DNA of 64,000 bases from Foetidibacter luteolus (GCF_009650435.1 NZ_VVIP01000081.1:1-64000), one strand, 5' to 3'; shown: positions 16,792-25,626, counted from the stretch's first letter. Notes: generated from the sequence alone by a model not told the origin. A program made the numbers and translations.

Positions 16792-18675
16792 TTATGCCAT
16801 TTCGCTCAACTCCAGCCAGCGCATTTCTTTATCTTCCAGTTCTGTAGTTATGGCCGTAATGCGTTCGCTCAGCTTTGTCATTTCATCATAGCCAATGCTG
16901 CCGCTCATTTTTTCGGCAATCAATTTCTTTTCTTCTTCCAATGCGGGAATCTCTTTTTCCAGTTGCTCAAACTCACGTTTTTCTTTAAAAGAAAGTTTCT
17001 TTTTTGCCGCGGCGGCAGGCCCAGCATTATCCTGCACCGGCTTTGTGGCTACCTTAATTTCTTCTGTTTGCTTTTTGCTTTCTTCGTCTTTTTGCCATAT
17101 CCGGTACTGTGTGTAGTTACCCGGAAAGTCCCTTACGGTTCCTTCGCCTTCAAAAACAAAAAGGTGGTCAACCAGGCGGTCCATAAAATAGCGGTCGTGA
17201 GAAACTATTAATACACAACCCTGGTATTCGCTTAAAAAGTTTTCGAGCACAGCCAGCGTGGGCAGGTCAAGGTCGTTGGTAGGCTCATCCAGTATTAAAA
17301 AGTTGGGGTTGCGAAAAAGTATGGTAAGCAATTGCAGCCTCTTTTTTTCGCCACCACTTAGCGAAGTAAGATAGGTGTACTGCTTTTCCCCGGGGAAAAG
17401 GAAGAGCTCTAAAAACTGCGAGGCACTAAGGCTGCCGCCCTTTGCCAGCGGAAAACTTTCTGCAAAGGTTTTTACATATTCAATTACACGCATGTTGTCT
17501 TTTATTTCCAGCCCCTGCTGGGAGAAATAGCCGAACACCACCGTATCGCCAATGTTTACCTTACCGCTGTCTGCATTTTCAATGCCCTGCAGTATGTTTA
17601 AAAAAGTACTTTTGCCAACCCCGTTTTTGCCGATTATGCCGGCACGTTCGCCCTTGTTAAACGTGTAGTCAAAACCTTTTAAAATAGGCTTTTCGCCATA
17701 GCTTTTGTACACCTTTTTCATCTCTGCCACTTTGCCGCCAAGGCGGTTCATTTTAACCTGCAGTTGCAGTTGGGCATCTTCAATTTTTTGTTTGGCTTTG
17801 GCTTCCACTTCATAAAAATTGTCTTGCCTCGACTTGCTCTTGGTAGTTCTTGCCTTCGGTTGCTTGCGCATCCATTCCAGCTCCTTGCGGTATTCGTTTT
17901 TTGCTTTGTCAATACTGGCCAGGCTATTTTCAATACGGGCTGCTTTTTTCTCCATGTAATTTTCGTAATCGCCCTTGTAAACAAACATGTTCTCCCGTTC
18001 CAGTTCCCATATCTCATCGCAAACCGCATCCAGAAAATAGCGGTCGTGCGTTACCAGTAAAAGGGTAACGTTTTCCTGGTTAAGGTAATGCTCCATCCAC
18101 TCAATCATTTCCACATCCAGGTGGTTGGTAGGTTCGTCCATCATCAGCAGGGTATGCTTGTGATCAAAGCCAATATCAATTAATGTTTTGGCCAAAGCCA
18201 CACGTTTGCGCTGGCCCCCGCTTAACGTATTTATGATATTTTGTAAATGGTGAATGTTCAGCTTGCCCAATACCTGTTTTACTTTGGCCTCAAAGTTCCA
18301 GGCGCCCAGTTCATCCATGCGTGTAATGGCAGCGGCCAACGCAATGCCGTCGCCGCTTTCTTCGGCGGCCTCGTAAGCCTGTATGGCCTGCATAACGGGG
18401 TGAGAGGAGGAGAAAATATTTTCCAGTACGGTTTTGCTTTCATCAAAACGCGGGTCTTGTTCAAAAAGCGCCACGGTTACATCCTTGTTAATCCAGAGTT
18501 TTCCTTCGTCCGGCGTTTCCCTGCCCGTCAGTATGCGCAGCAATGTGCTTTTGCCCACGCCATTGCGGGCAATCAATGCTATTTTATCGCCCTCGTTAAT
18601 GTTAAAAGAAATATTCCTGAATAAAGCGGTAATGCCGTAACTCTTGGTTAATCCTTCTGCTGATACGTAATGCAT
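16792..18675 (-). CDS. uup: ABC-F family ATPase, Uup-like
   Basis: 627 residues from the ATG at 18675. It has two ABC domains: first Walker A RNGVGKST (38-45), signature LSGGQRKR and Walker B LLMMDEPTNHLD; second Walker A GKNGVGKST, signature LSGGEKKR and Walker B LILDEPTNDLD. An arm/linker rich in charged residues lies between them. The C-terminus is a coiled coil opening KKLSFKEKREFEQLEKEIPA, which is the DNA-binding-type tail of Uup. There are no membrane segments. Family members act on ribosomes or on DNA precise-excision intermediates. A longer frame reaches 18864, but its extra 63 codons run through repeat R1d and are rejected. Confidence 0.92.
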   Translation of the reverse strand: MHYVSAEGLTKSYGITALFRNISFNINEGDKIALIARNGVGKSTLLRILTGRETPDEGKLWINKDVTVALFEQDPRFDESKTVLENIFSSSHPVMQAIQAYEAAEESGDGIALAAAITRMDELGAWNFEAKVKQVLGKLNIHHLQNIINTLSGGQRKRVALAKTLIDIGFDHKHTLLMMDEPTNHLDVEMIEWMEHYLNQENVTLLLVTHDRYFLDAVCDEIWELERENMFVYKGDYENYMEKKAARIENSLASIDKAKNEYRKELEWMRKQPKARTTKSKSRQDNFYEVEAKAKQKIEDAQLQLQVKMNRLGGKVAEMKKVYKSYGEKPILKGFDYTFNKGERAGIIGKNGVGKSTFLNILQGIENADSGKVNIGDTVVFGYFSQQGLEIKDNMRVIEYVKTFAESFPLAKGGSLSASQFLELFLFPGEKQYTYLTSLSGGEKKRLQLLTILFRNPNFLILDEPTNDLDLPTLAVLENFLSEYQGCVLIVSHDRYFMDRLVDHLFVFEGEGTVRDFPGNYTQYRIWQKDEESKKQTEEIKVATKPVQDNAGPAAAAKKKLSFKEKREFEQLEKEIPALEEEKKLIAEKMSGSIGYDEMTKLSERITAITTELEDKEMRWLELSEMA

Positions 18676-18679
18676 GCGG

Positions 18680-18687
18680 CAAAGATA
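18680..18687 (-). promoter_or_regulatory. Candidate -7 box of uup
   Basis: On the minus strand this reads TATCTTTG, an exact TAnnTTTG match, but only four bases lie between it and the chosen ATG. If it is used, the transcript is leaderless or nearly so. No -33 TTTG at 18 bp is seen. Confidence 0.35.
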
Positions 18688-18760
18688 AGCGCTGGCGCCA
18701 GTTTGCCATTTCCGCCTGCGGCGGCAACATAAAATCAATTTCATGTACCAGGGTGAAGTG

Positions 18761-18830
18761 CTGCTATGAAGCTTCGTTGTGTCACTCACTTGTACGTTCT
18801 GTTCTCTATGCGGCTTTTCTGACCCGGGTA
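18761..18830 (-). repeat. Interspersed repeat R1, copy d
   Basis: Subtype with core GTTGTGTCAC (18776-18785) followed by TCACTTGTACGTTCTGTT. Shared with 22840-22900 and 56350-56422. Confidence 0.8.
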
Positions 18831-18913
18831 GGGGATTGTGTATAGAGTCCAGTATTCTACCCATGCCTGCAACTACGTTTTTGGCAGGCGAGATGTGAAT
18901 TTTAGGATGAAAC

Positions 18914-19555
18914 TCAACTATTAGAATAAAAATCTTTTGTCAGGTAAAACACTGTATCTATGAAAAACAAAACGCCATTGTTTGATAATACGTTTTCGTC
19001 GTGGAGGTCTTCTGAAATTATTCCTAAGTCCTCATTGTAGTAATCGTTGTTTCGTTTGTGTGCAAAATGATTAAATGCCAAAAACTTCTTTACATGTTGC
19101 AAATCCGTTGCTTCCGTGGCGGTAATGAAAACTTGTTTCACTACGGCAAAGAGTTTGCCGTTGATTGCTTTGAAACCAAGAAAATCGTACCGTGTTGATG
19201 GGAAAAAGTAATTATGAATAATGAGACTGTTAAAATAGTCCAGCCAAAACGCATAAAATATACTGTCGTTCAGTTTTATTACATGGTAGCCATCCAGTGA
19301 ATACACCCTTTGTTCGGTGCCTGCACTTATGAAGTTGTCCCCCTAAACCTCGCCTTCATAAATAAGATTTTCTTGAACAGCAAATTCTATCAGGCTTGTT
19401 TCTTCTTCAGCTTTGAGTTACTCCGGTTCTTTAAATCCGAAGCCTGCTTTCGCATATCCTCTAAGGAAGTTTTGTGTTTTTTTGAGAGTGCTTGTTTTGC
19501 CAGCTTCTCCATTTCTGAGAATGAGATGTTGTAGTTCATTTTTAATCGGATTCAT
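18914..19555 (-). pseudogene. Polyvalent-protein kinase-like gene with two in-frame stops
   Basis: One continuous minus-strand frame of about 214 codons from an ATG at 19555, broken by TAA near codon 46 and TAG near codon 71. Across the stops the translation stays like a known family of phage and mobile-element polyvalent-protein kinases: start MNPIKNELQHLILRNGEAGK, then LIEFAVQENLIY, the lysine motif YHVIKLND, the FFPSTRYDFLGF strand, a catalytic-loop-like EDLHDEN and an FFIDTV segment near the end. The frame is preserved and the C-terminus is intact, so inactivation looks recent and by point changes only. The 130-codon open part alone (18914-19306) should not be annotated as a full gene. 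It lies in a decay zone between uup and mreD. Confidence 0.75.
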
Positions 19556-19660
19556 TCGGTAATAGACAGTTAAATACCCAATTTTATTTATGGTTAATAA
19601 AAGTCCATAACATCTTTTATCGGTAAGTTACCCGTTAGATCCGCTATCTCAAAAGTTAGC

Positions 19661-19909
19661 TTGCGGTTCTTATATTACTTTTCCATCCACCTTAAAACCG
19701 GCAATCCTTTTTCTGAAGAACGGCAAAGCAAAAGAAACAACGAAGACCTGGATATTGTTTTTTCTGTTGATGGAATTGAAGACATGTATGACGAAATCTC
19801 CGGCAGATCTGCTGGCATCATTATTCAGCCATTGCGGCACATGCCTTATGGAAAGGAATTTTATGTTACCGACCCGGATGCTTATATTATTGCTTTCCCG
19901 GAACAGTGA
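19661..19909 (+). pseudogene. C-terminal remnant of a VOC/glyoxalase-like protein
   Basis: 82 codons. Residues ~25-82 match the C-terminal half of a vicinal-oxygen-chelate protein (DLDIVFSVDGIEDMYDEI and YGKEFYVTDPDAYIIAFPE). The N-terminal metal-binding half is missing, and the only start is a TTG without upstream support. I read it as a truncated gene. Confidence 0.55.
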
Positions 19910-19927
19910 AAAAACTGTGCAGCAATA

Positions 19928-20467
19928 TTAGGCAGCATTAGTTCTGTACCTGGCTTTGCGCTGAAAAAGTAATTCTGAAAGATAAATAAGCAACATACTG
20001 ATAGCAGTAGCGGCGGTTACTTTGCCAATGAAGTACAGGAACTCCCCACTCTGCAGACTGAGCGCTTCCAGCAGCACCAGGTAAGCATGGTGCAGAAAGG
20101 TAAGGATGAGTACATACACGCTGTAGGGTGCAAAGCCAAGGCTTTTGATGCTCGGCTCAGCATAGCTGAACTCCGTTTTTTCCTGCGGCAATAACACGTT
20201 TAACAGAAATGGCCTTACATAGGCTATCAGCACACAGGGGGCCGCATGCAAGCCCGGCCAGCCGCTGAAGTAATCCATGCACAGGCCGAACATAAAGGCA
20301 ATGATCATGATGCTGATGCGTGATAAATTAAAAGGCAGCCACAGCACAAATAAAAAATACAGCCAGGGCTTAACATACTGGTGCAACTGCGGCACTTTAT
20401 CCAGCACAAAAGCCTGTACCAGTATAAACAACACAAAGCGGATAATATTTTTTACTAAGCTGCTCAT
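19928..20467 (-). CDS. mreD: Rod-shape determining membrane protein MreD
   Basis: 179-residue integral membrane protein with about five hydrophobic helices and no signal peptide cleavage site. Helix content, length and the place directly after mreC identify MreD. It takes part in the elongation machinery that positions wall synthesis at the inner membrane. Its ATG shares one base with the stop of mreC, so translation is probably coupled. It is the last gene of mreBCD here. Confidence 0.88.
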   Translation of the reverse strand: MSSLVKNIIRFVLFILVQAFVLDKVPQLHQYVKPWLYFLFVLWLPFNLSRISIMIIAFMFGLCMDYFSGWPGLHAAPCVLIAYVRPFLLNVLLPQEKTEFSYAEPSIKSLGFAPYSVYVLILTFLHHAYLVLLEALSLQSGEFLYFIGKVTAATAISMLLIYLSELLFQRKARYRTNAA

Positions 20468-21327
20468 TAATTCTTAGGGGTTTGCGCTTCCAGCTTTTTT
20501 TGCTCTGCCCAGGATGCATCCTGCACAACATAAGCATACTGCAGCGAATAAAAATTGGTGGATGTTTTTACCCTGATGGTGAAGAAATTACTGGCGGCAT
20601 TATCGGCGGCAACATTGGTAACCGTGCCTACCATAATACCGGGCGGGTAACTTAACTGTTCTGAGATATTGCTGGTTAATACCGTATCGCCACGTTTAAC
20701 ATCGGCGCTTTTAGGTATGTTGCGCAGTGTTACGTAAGAAGGGTCTTTGCCATCCCACTCCACGATGCCGCTTACATAACCCTTCTTCAGCATAGCATTT
20801 ACGTTGGATTTATGGTTTAACAGGCTCATTACACGGCTGTAATTGTCTGACGCCAGTATCACCCTGCCCACAATGCCATCGGGGCCAACTACGGCCATAT
20901 CGGGGTGTACGCCCTGCAGCCTGCCGCGGTATAAGGTGATGTAGTTATTTTCGTTGGTAACAGAATTGTTTACCACTTTGGCTGGCAGGTAGGTAAATCG
21001 GCGAAAGCCTTTGTGGGTAGAATCCCGCAGCATAGAATCAAGTTTTACCTGGGTGCTGCTGTCAGCGCCTTCAAAACTGCTGCGCCGCTCGTCATACAAT
21101 CGCTTAATTTCGGCAACAAGCTGCTCGTTGGTTTTCTTCAATTCAAAATAATATTCTACCGTATTGTATTGCTTACTAACCTTACCAGTAACCTCGTTGG
21201 CCGCCTCCGCAAAAACAGCCTGGTGACTTTTGCTGTATTTTACCAGTATAGCCCAGCTTATCCCCTGCAATACAAGGAACATGAAAAAGGTAAAGAAACG
21301 CCGGATAAAGAGAATGATATTTCGCAT
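20467..21327 (-). CDS. mreC: Rod-shape determining protein MreC
   Basis: 286 residues: a short cytoplasmic tail, one membrane helix (~10-30), a coiled coil (~55-100 with NTVEYYFELKKTNEQLVAEI), and two beta-barrel lobes (VVNNSVTNENNYITLYRGRL, GVHPDMAVVGPDGIVGRV, and PPGIMVGTVTNV). MreC links MreB filaments to the wall synthases in the periplasm. It is preceded by mreB with a 69-bp spacer that holds a heptamer hairpin, and overlaps mreD by one base. Confidence 0.93.
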   Translation of the reverse strand: MRNIILFIRRFFTFFMFLVLQGISWAILVKYSKSHQAVFAEAANEVTGKVSKQYNTVEYYFELKKTNEQLVAEIKRLYDERRSSFEGADSSTQVKLDSMLRDSTHKGFRRFTYLPAKVVNNSVTNENNYITLYRGRLQGVHPDMAVVGPDGIVGRVILASDNYSRVMSLLNHKSNVNAMLKKGYVSGIVEWDGKDPSYVTLRNIPKSADVKRGDTVLTSNISEQLSYPPGIMVGTVTNVAADNAASNFFTIRVKTSTNFYSLQYAYVVQDASWAEQKKLEAQTPKN

Positions 21328-21340
21328 GAAGGCAAAGTTA

Positions 21341-21389
21341 CCAGTTGCCGGTTACCGGTAACCAGTTACTGGCAACCGGCAACAAGCAA
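21341..21389 (-). repeat. Heptamer array H3 and hairpin in the mreB-mreC spacer
   Basis: Seven words in exact phase: CCAGTTG, CCGGTTA, CCGGTAA, CCAGTTA, CTGGCAA, CCGGCAA, CAAGCAA. GTTGCCGGTT (21344-21353) pairs perfectly with AACCGGCAAC (21374-21383), with further pairing inside. In the mRNA of mreBCD this is a ~40-nt stem between the first and second genes. Confidence 0.85.
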
Positions 21390-21396
21390 CTATTAT

Positions 21397-22422
21397 TTAT
21401 CGCATTACAAACGGATAACGTTGGTAATTCTTGAGTGCAATACCTGTGCCGCGTACCACGCTTTTCAGCGGGTCGTCGGCTATGTGTACGGGCAATTTAA
21501 TTTTTTGGCTTAATCTTTTATCAAGGCCTCTTAACAAAGCGCCTCCGCCGGTAAGGTAAAGGCCGCGGCGGTAAATATCTGCAGCCAGTTCCGGCGGGGT
21601 GGTTTCCAGGGCTTTAAGAATGGCTTCTTCAATTTTAAAGATGCTTTTATCCAACGCTTCGGCAATTTCCTGGAAGCTTACCATAATCTGTTTGGGTATG
21701 CCTGTAACCAGGTCGCGGCCGTTAACCGGTATATCGTCGGGCGGTGTTTCCAGGTCTTTCATGGCCGCGCCAATCTGTATTTTTATCTGTTCGGCAGTCC
21801 TCTCACCAATCAGCAGGCTGTGATAGCGGCGCAGGGCTTCCATAATATCGGCGGTAAATTCGTCGCCGGCAATACGAATGCTTTGGTCGCAAACAATACC
21901 GGCAAGGGCTATTACCGTAATGCCGGTGGTGCCGCCGCCTATATCAATAATCATGTTGCCCACGGGTTCTTCCACATCAATGCCAATACCCAGGGCAGCA
22001 GCCATGGGCTCATGTATCAGGTACACTTCCTTGGCGCCGGCCTGTTCAGCACTGTCGCGTACGGCACGTTTTTCTACTTCGGTAATGCTGCTGGGTATGC
22101 AGATCATCATACGCCAGCTTGGCGGAAAGATGGGCTTTTTAGAGTAGATCATCTTGATCATTTCCCGTATCATCAGTTCCGCCGCGTTAAAGTCGGCAAT
22201 AACACCGTCTTTCAGGGGGCGTACAGTGCGTATGCTTTCATGCGTTTTTTCGTGCATCAGCAGTGCCCTTTTGCCCACCGCAAGCACCTCTTTGGGGTTG
22301 TTGCGGTTTAACGCTACTATAGAAGGTTCGTTAACAACTATCTCATCGTTATGTATAATCAGGGTATTTGCGGTACCCAGGTCCATTGCTATTTCCTGTG
22401 TAAAAAAGTTAAACAGTCCCAT
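21397..22422 (-). CDS. mreB: Actin-like cell-shape protein MreB
   Basis: 341 residues, the normal length. Actin-fold ATP-binding motifs are visible: phosphate-1 DLGTANTLI near residue 16, phosphate-2 DIGGGTTGIT, and adenosine motif LTGGGALLRG. The N-terminus LFNFFTQ is an amphipathic membrane anchor typical of MreB. It forms membrane-bound filaments that guide lateral wall synthesis. First gene of mreBCD, with a repeat-filled 0.6 kb gap upstream. Confidence 0.97.
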   Translation of the reverse strand: MGLFNFFTQEIAMDLGTANTLIIHNDEIVVNEPSIVALNRNNPKEVLAVGKRALLMHEKTHESIRTVRPLKDGVIADFNAAELMIREMIKMIYSKKPIFPPSWRMMICIPSSITEVEKRAVRDSAEQAGAKEVYLIHEPMAAALGIGIDVEEPVGNMIIDIGGGTTGITVIALAGIVCDQSIRIAGDEFTADIMEALRRYHSLLIGERTAEQIKIQIGAAMKDLETPPDDIPVNGRDLVTGIPKQIMVSFQEIAEALDKSIFKIEEAILKALETTPPELAADIYRRGLYLTGGGALLRGLDKRLSQKIKLPVHIADDPLKSVVRGTGIALKNYQRYPFVMR

Positions 22423-22528
22423 TATCTCGGTTTCCTTAAAATTATTTTAAATGCCTGCAAAATTCATGTAATTAAACTGAATAAACAAAGCGGTGATTTC
22501 ACATTTTTTACAGGTTTTAGGGTGGTTT

Positions 22529-22667
22529 CCGGTTTCAGGTTGCAAGTTGCCGGTTTCTGGTCACCAGTTACCAGTTACCAGTTACCGGTAGCCGGTTACA
22601 GGTTTGCTGGCTCTGGTTTCATTCACGATTCCCCACTCACCACTCACGATTCACCATTCACGACTAT
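22529..22667. repeat. Heptamer array H4
   Basis: Words CCGGTTT, CAGGTTG, CAAGTTG, CCGGTTT, CTGGTCA, three exact CCAGTTA, CCGGTAG, CCGGTTA, CAGGTTT run in phase over 22529-22605. A second run with CCACTCA, CCACTCA, CGATTCA, CCATTCA lies at 22633-22660. The array abuts R1 copy e. Confidence 0.88.
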
Positions 22668-22740
22668 GATACCAGCGTCCGGTTTTTCATGGCGGCATCG
22701 TTGCGTCGCAATCCTTTCATCGTCCGGTTCGTTGGGCAGC
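22668..22740 (-). repeat. Interspersed repeat R1, copy e
   Basis: Core GTTGCGTCGCA at 22700-22710, preceded by TTTTTCATGGCGGCATC and followed by TTTCATCGTCCGGTTCGTTGGGC. Confidence 0.8.
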
Positions 22741-22839
22741 GAACATCCGTCTCACGATTTTCGGCTGATTTCAATGGTTCACCTAAGTTCTGTCTGCAAA
22801 CACCTGCAGGCTGTGCCGTAATATACAACCTGCTGCACA

Positions 22840-22900
22840 ATGCCGCGTAAAGAACAGAACGTACAAGTGAGTGACACAACAGGCGATGATAGTAGCAATG
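22840..22900 (+). repeat. Interspersed repeat R1, copy f
   Basis: AGAACAGAACGTACAAGTGA then core GTGACACAAC at 22871-22880 and AGGCGATGATAG. Same subtype as 18761-18830 but opposite strand. The 22741-22839 stretch between copies e and f has no recognisable feature. Confidence 0.8.
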
Positions 22901-22997
22901 CTGTTCGTCTCACACTAACTCAAAACAAAAAAGTACGAAGTACTTTTCTTTACCTGTTGATTGAGAAACTAACTAAGAATGAAAGCTGTTTCAATAA

Positions 22998-23025
22998 GTA
23001 CTTTGTACTTCATAACCCGTACTTG
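22998..23025. repeat. Heptamer array H6
   Basis: GTACTTT, GTACTTC, ATAACCC, GTACTTG in phase, ending two bases before the stop codon of the TPR gene. A shorter pair of words (TACGAAG, TACTTTT) lies near 22932-22945. Confidence 0.6.
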
Positions 23026-23027
23026 CT

Positions 23028-24299
23028 TTACAGCTTCTCCCCATTCAGCGCTTTTTGCTTTAACTGCAAAAACCATGTTTTGGTTTCTTCAGCAAAAAAT
23101 GGAAGCACTTCTTCGGTGTACTTGCGCTCTGCCGATTCAATGAACTCTAACGCTTTTTGCGGCTGATTATTTTGCGATGCAATAAAGGCCGCCGTGGTGT
23201 ACGCAAACCGGTAATTGTTCAGCAATTGGATATTGTCACGGTTGTTCAGGTAGGATTTGGAATCAGGATAAATATGCTGCAATTTTTTCAGCCTTATTTC
23301 AAGTTCGTTCGTGTTATCTGTTTTTGCCAGCGTAACCACTTTTGATGTAAGCCCTTTGGATTGCAGGTAATCATCCAGGAACAGGCGCATATTGCTGGGT
23401 ACATCGCCTGCAAAGAACACATCCCTGTCAAACTTGTTTTGCTGCAGCAGGTTAAGGATAATCCTGTCGCTGCGCAATAAAAACTTGTTGGCGTAAGTAG
23501 GGGGCAGGTTCCAGGTAATGGCCGTATCGGTATATTTTTCGTTCCTGTTAATAACCGTAACCTTTTGCGCCACCCATTTATCGGCCGCTACCTTTTGCAG
23601 GTCATCAGCCGATAAGGAAACCTGCAGCAGGCCTTTTGTTTGCAGCCATCCCGGGTACCAGCGGGTATTGAGCAGGTTAAGGTCAATGTAGCGAATGTCA
23701 ACACGGTAACGGTCAACCATTTGAAGGTACAGCAGGTAATACAGGTACATGTCTCCATTGGTAAACAGGTAAGCGCCGGGTGTACACTCATCCAGCACCT
23801 GCGTAAAATACTGTACCACTGTTTTGTTAATGCCGCCCCGTTGAAAAGCCTGCCTCATGCACCATTCCGCTGAATCTCTTTTGTTTTCGTAGAGGTATCG
23901 GTAAGCCTGAGTACCCCAAACAGACAAAATCTTTGTATGCGGATCAAGCAACAGTATTTCGCCCTTGTAAACGTCGTTGCTTAGTGCAATGCATTTTTCA
24001 AATGCCAGGCTGGCCCTGGTGGTTTGCCTTAGTTCAACATCCAGCATGGTTTCGCCGTCAAAAGAGTTCATCCTGTCCAGCGCATAGCCGTAGTAATACC
24101 AGGCTTCGGCGTTTAATGAATCAACCGCTACCACTTTTTGTAACAGGCTAACGGCCTGGGTGTAATCAGGCGCAAAATCAAAACGGTTACGCTTCATTTC
24201 GGTTTTGGCCCTTTCCAAAAAACGGGCTGCCTCATTATCCTGCGCATGCAATGCCGCCACCGAAAGAAAAGAAAGAATGTATGAAATAAGTTTTTTCAT
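23028..24299 (-). CDS. Exported TPR-type protein with a GT117-like C-terminal motif
   Basis: 423 residues with a signal peptide ending at LHAQ (about residue 20). Helix-pair repeats of the TPR kind run from ~20-165 (AVSLLQKVVAVDSLNAEAWYYYGYALD and similar). A segment near residue 175 reads YLFTNGDMYLYYLLYLQ then RVDIRYIDLNLLNTRWYPGWL, which recalls the soluble C-terminal part of DUF2723 membrane glycosyltransferase-like proteins; here the membrane part is absent. The C-terminus returns to TPR-like helices. A scaffold or binding role outside the cytoplasm is likely. It follows purD by 15 bp and is probably co-transcribed. Confidence 0.65.
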   Translation of the reverse strand: MKKLISYILSFLSVAALHAQDNEAARFLERAKTEMKRNRFDFAPDYTQAVSLLQKVVAVDSLNAEAWYYYGYALDRMNSFDGETMLDVELRQTTRASLAFEKCIALSNDVYKGEILLLDPHTKILSVWGTQAYRYLYENKRDSAEWCMRQAFQRGGINKTVVQYFTQVLDECTPGAYLFTNGDMYLYYLLYLQMVDRYRVDIRYIDLNLLNTRWYPGWLQTKGLLQVSLSADDLQKVAADKWVAQKVTVINRNEKYTDTAITWNLPPTYANKFLLRSDRIILNLLQQNKFDRDVFFAGDVPSNMRLFLDDYLQSKGLTSKVVTLAKTDNTNELEIRLKKLQHIYPDSKSYLNNRDNIQLLNNYRFAYTTAAFIASQNNQPQKALEFIESAERKYTEEVLPFFAEETKTWFLQLKQKALNGEKL

Positions 24300-24314
24300 A
24301 TAATGCGGTGCCTG

Positions 24315-25595
24315 CTATTCAAACTCATAGCCAATATCACGCCTGAAATACATGCCCTCAAAACTGATTTGTTCCAAAGCCTTTTTAGAAGTGGTAACAG
24401 CCTGCTGTATATCCTTTCCATAAGCGCTTACAGCTAATACCCTTCCGCCATTCGTAACTACTGCTTCGTTTTGCTGTAGGGTGCCTGCATGAAAAACAAG
24501 GGTGTCTTCCTCAAACGATGAAGCCAGCCCGGTAATTGTTTTGTTCTTCTCATAATCTCCAGGATAGCCGCCGCTAACCGCTACAACAGTACAACAAGCT
24601 CTTGTATCAAAATCAATGGTGGTATTTTTTAACGTATCATTATCTAATGCCAGGAAAAGTGCTACCAGGTCATTCTGCAGCAGCGGCATTACCACTTCAG
24701 TTTCGGGATCGCCCATGCGGCAGTTGTACTCAATTACATAAGGCTCGTTTTCCACTTTTATCAGTCCAAAAAAGATAAAGCCATTGTAAACAACCCCTTC
24801 TTTATGCAAGCCATCAACAGTAGGTTTAATAATGGTTTCTTCCACTTTGGCCAAAAAGCCCGGCGTTACAAAAGGTACGGGGCTTACACAACCCATGCCA
24901 CCGGTATTAGGGCCGGTATCACCTTCGCCAATGCGCTTGTAGTCTTTAGCGTGGCCGATGATCTTATAATCTTTACCATTGGTAAGAACAAAAACGCTTA
25001 CTTCTATACCGCTTAAAAACTGTTCTATCACCACTTTGGCAGAGGCATCCCCAAACTGTTTGTGTACAATCATTTCTTCAAAAACCTTCAGCGCTTCATC
25101 ACGGGAGTAACAGATAACCACACCTTTGCCGGCAGCGAGTCCATCGGCTTTCAGCACAATGGGAAGGCTGTGTTGTTGTATATACTTCCGCCCATCTTCA
25201 AAATTGGTTTCATCAAACTCCGCATAAGCGGCTGTTGGAATGTTGTGTCGCTGCATGAACTTTTTGGAAAAAGCTTTGCTGCCTTCCAGTTGGGCGCCAT
25301 AGGCGGAAGGGCCAATAACGATGATATGCTTCAACGCTTCATCCTGTTTGTAAAAATCATACACACCTTTTACAAGCGGCTCCTCCGGGCCAACTACTAC
25401 CAGGGTTATATTATTGGCCAGGCAAAAGTTTTTTTGCGCTTCAAAGTCGTTCACGCCTATGCTTACATTAATTCCATGCCGGCTGGTACCCGCATTGCCC
25501 GGGGCTATGTAGAGTTGGGAACACTGTTTACTCTGCGTCATTTTCCACGCCAGTGCATGCTCCCTGCCGCCGGACCCCAAAAGGAGAATATTCAT
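24315..25595 (-). CDS. purD: Phosphoribosylamine-glycine ligase
   Basis: 426 residues, standard length. ATP-grasp enzyme that joins phosphoribosylamine and glycine in step two of purine synthesis. Visible features: N-terminal LLLGSGGREHALAWK, VVVGPEEPLVKGVYD, the ATP-grasp core (LKADGLAAGKGVV), GGMGCVSPVPF, and the metal-binding EYNCRMGDPETEVVMPLL. Monocistronic or co-transcribed with the TPR gene. A TACTTTCG box at 25619-25626 (minus) is a candidate -7 element. Confidence 0.97.
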   Translation of the reverse strand: MNILLLGSGGREHALAWKMTQSKQCSQLYIAPGNAGTSRHGINVSIGVNDFEAQKNFCLANNITLVVVGPEEPLVKGVYDFYKQDEALKHIIVIGPSAYGAQLEGSKAFSKKFMQRHNIPTAAYAEFDETNFEDGRKYIQQHSLPIVLKADGLAAGKGVVICYSRDEALKVFEEMIVHKQFGDASAKVVIEQFLSGIEVSVFVLTNGKDYKIIGHAKDYKRIGEGDTGPNTGGMGCVSPVPFVTPGFLAKVEETIIKPTVDGLHKEGVVYNGFIFFGLIKVENEPYVIEYNCRMGDPETEVVMPLLQNDLVALFLALDNDTLKNTTIDFDTRACCTVVAVSGGYPGDYEKNKTITGLASSFEEDTLVFHAGTLQQNEAVVTNGGRVLAVSAYGKDIQQAVTTSKKALEQISFEGMYFRRDIGYEFE

Positions 25596-25618
25596 AGCTG
25601 TTGCCTTATTTTAAGCAG

Positions 25619-25626
25619 CGAAAGTA
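25619..25626 (-). promoter_or_regulatory. Candidate -7 box of purD
   Basis: Minus-strand TACTTTCG, one base off TAnnTTTG, 23 bases before the purD start. Confidence 0.3.

Noticed and set aside
22664..22879. Minus-strand frame of 71 codons, and plus-strand frames at 4343-4683
   Set aside because: They read through R1 and neighbouring repeats; the shared NRTM..RRNDAAMK-like peptide is a by-product of the repeat.
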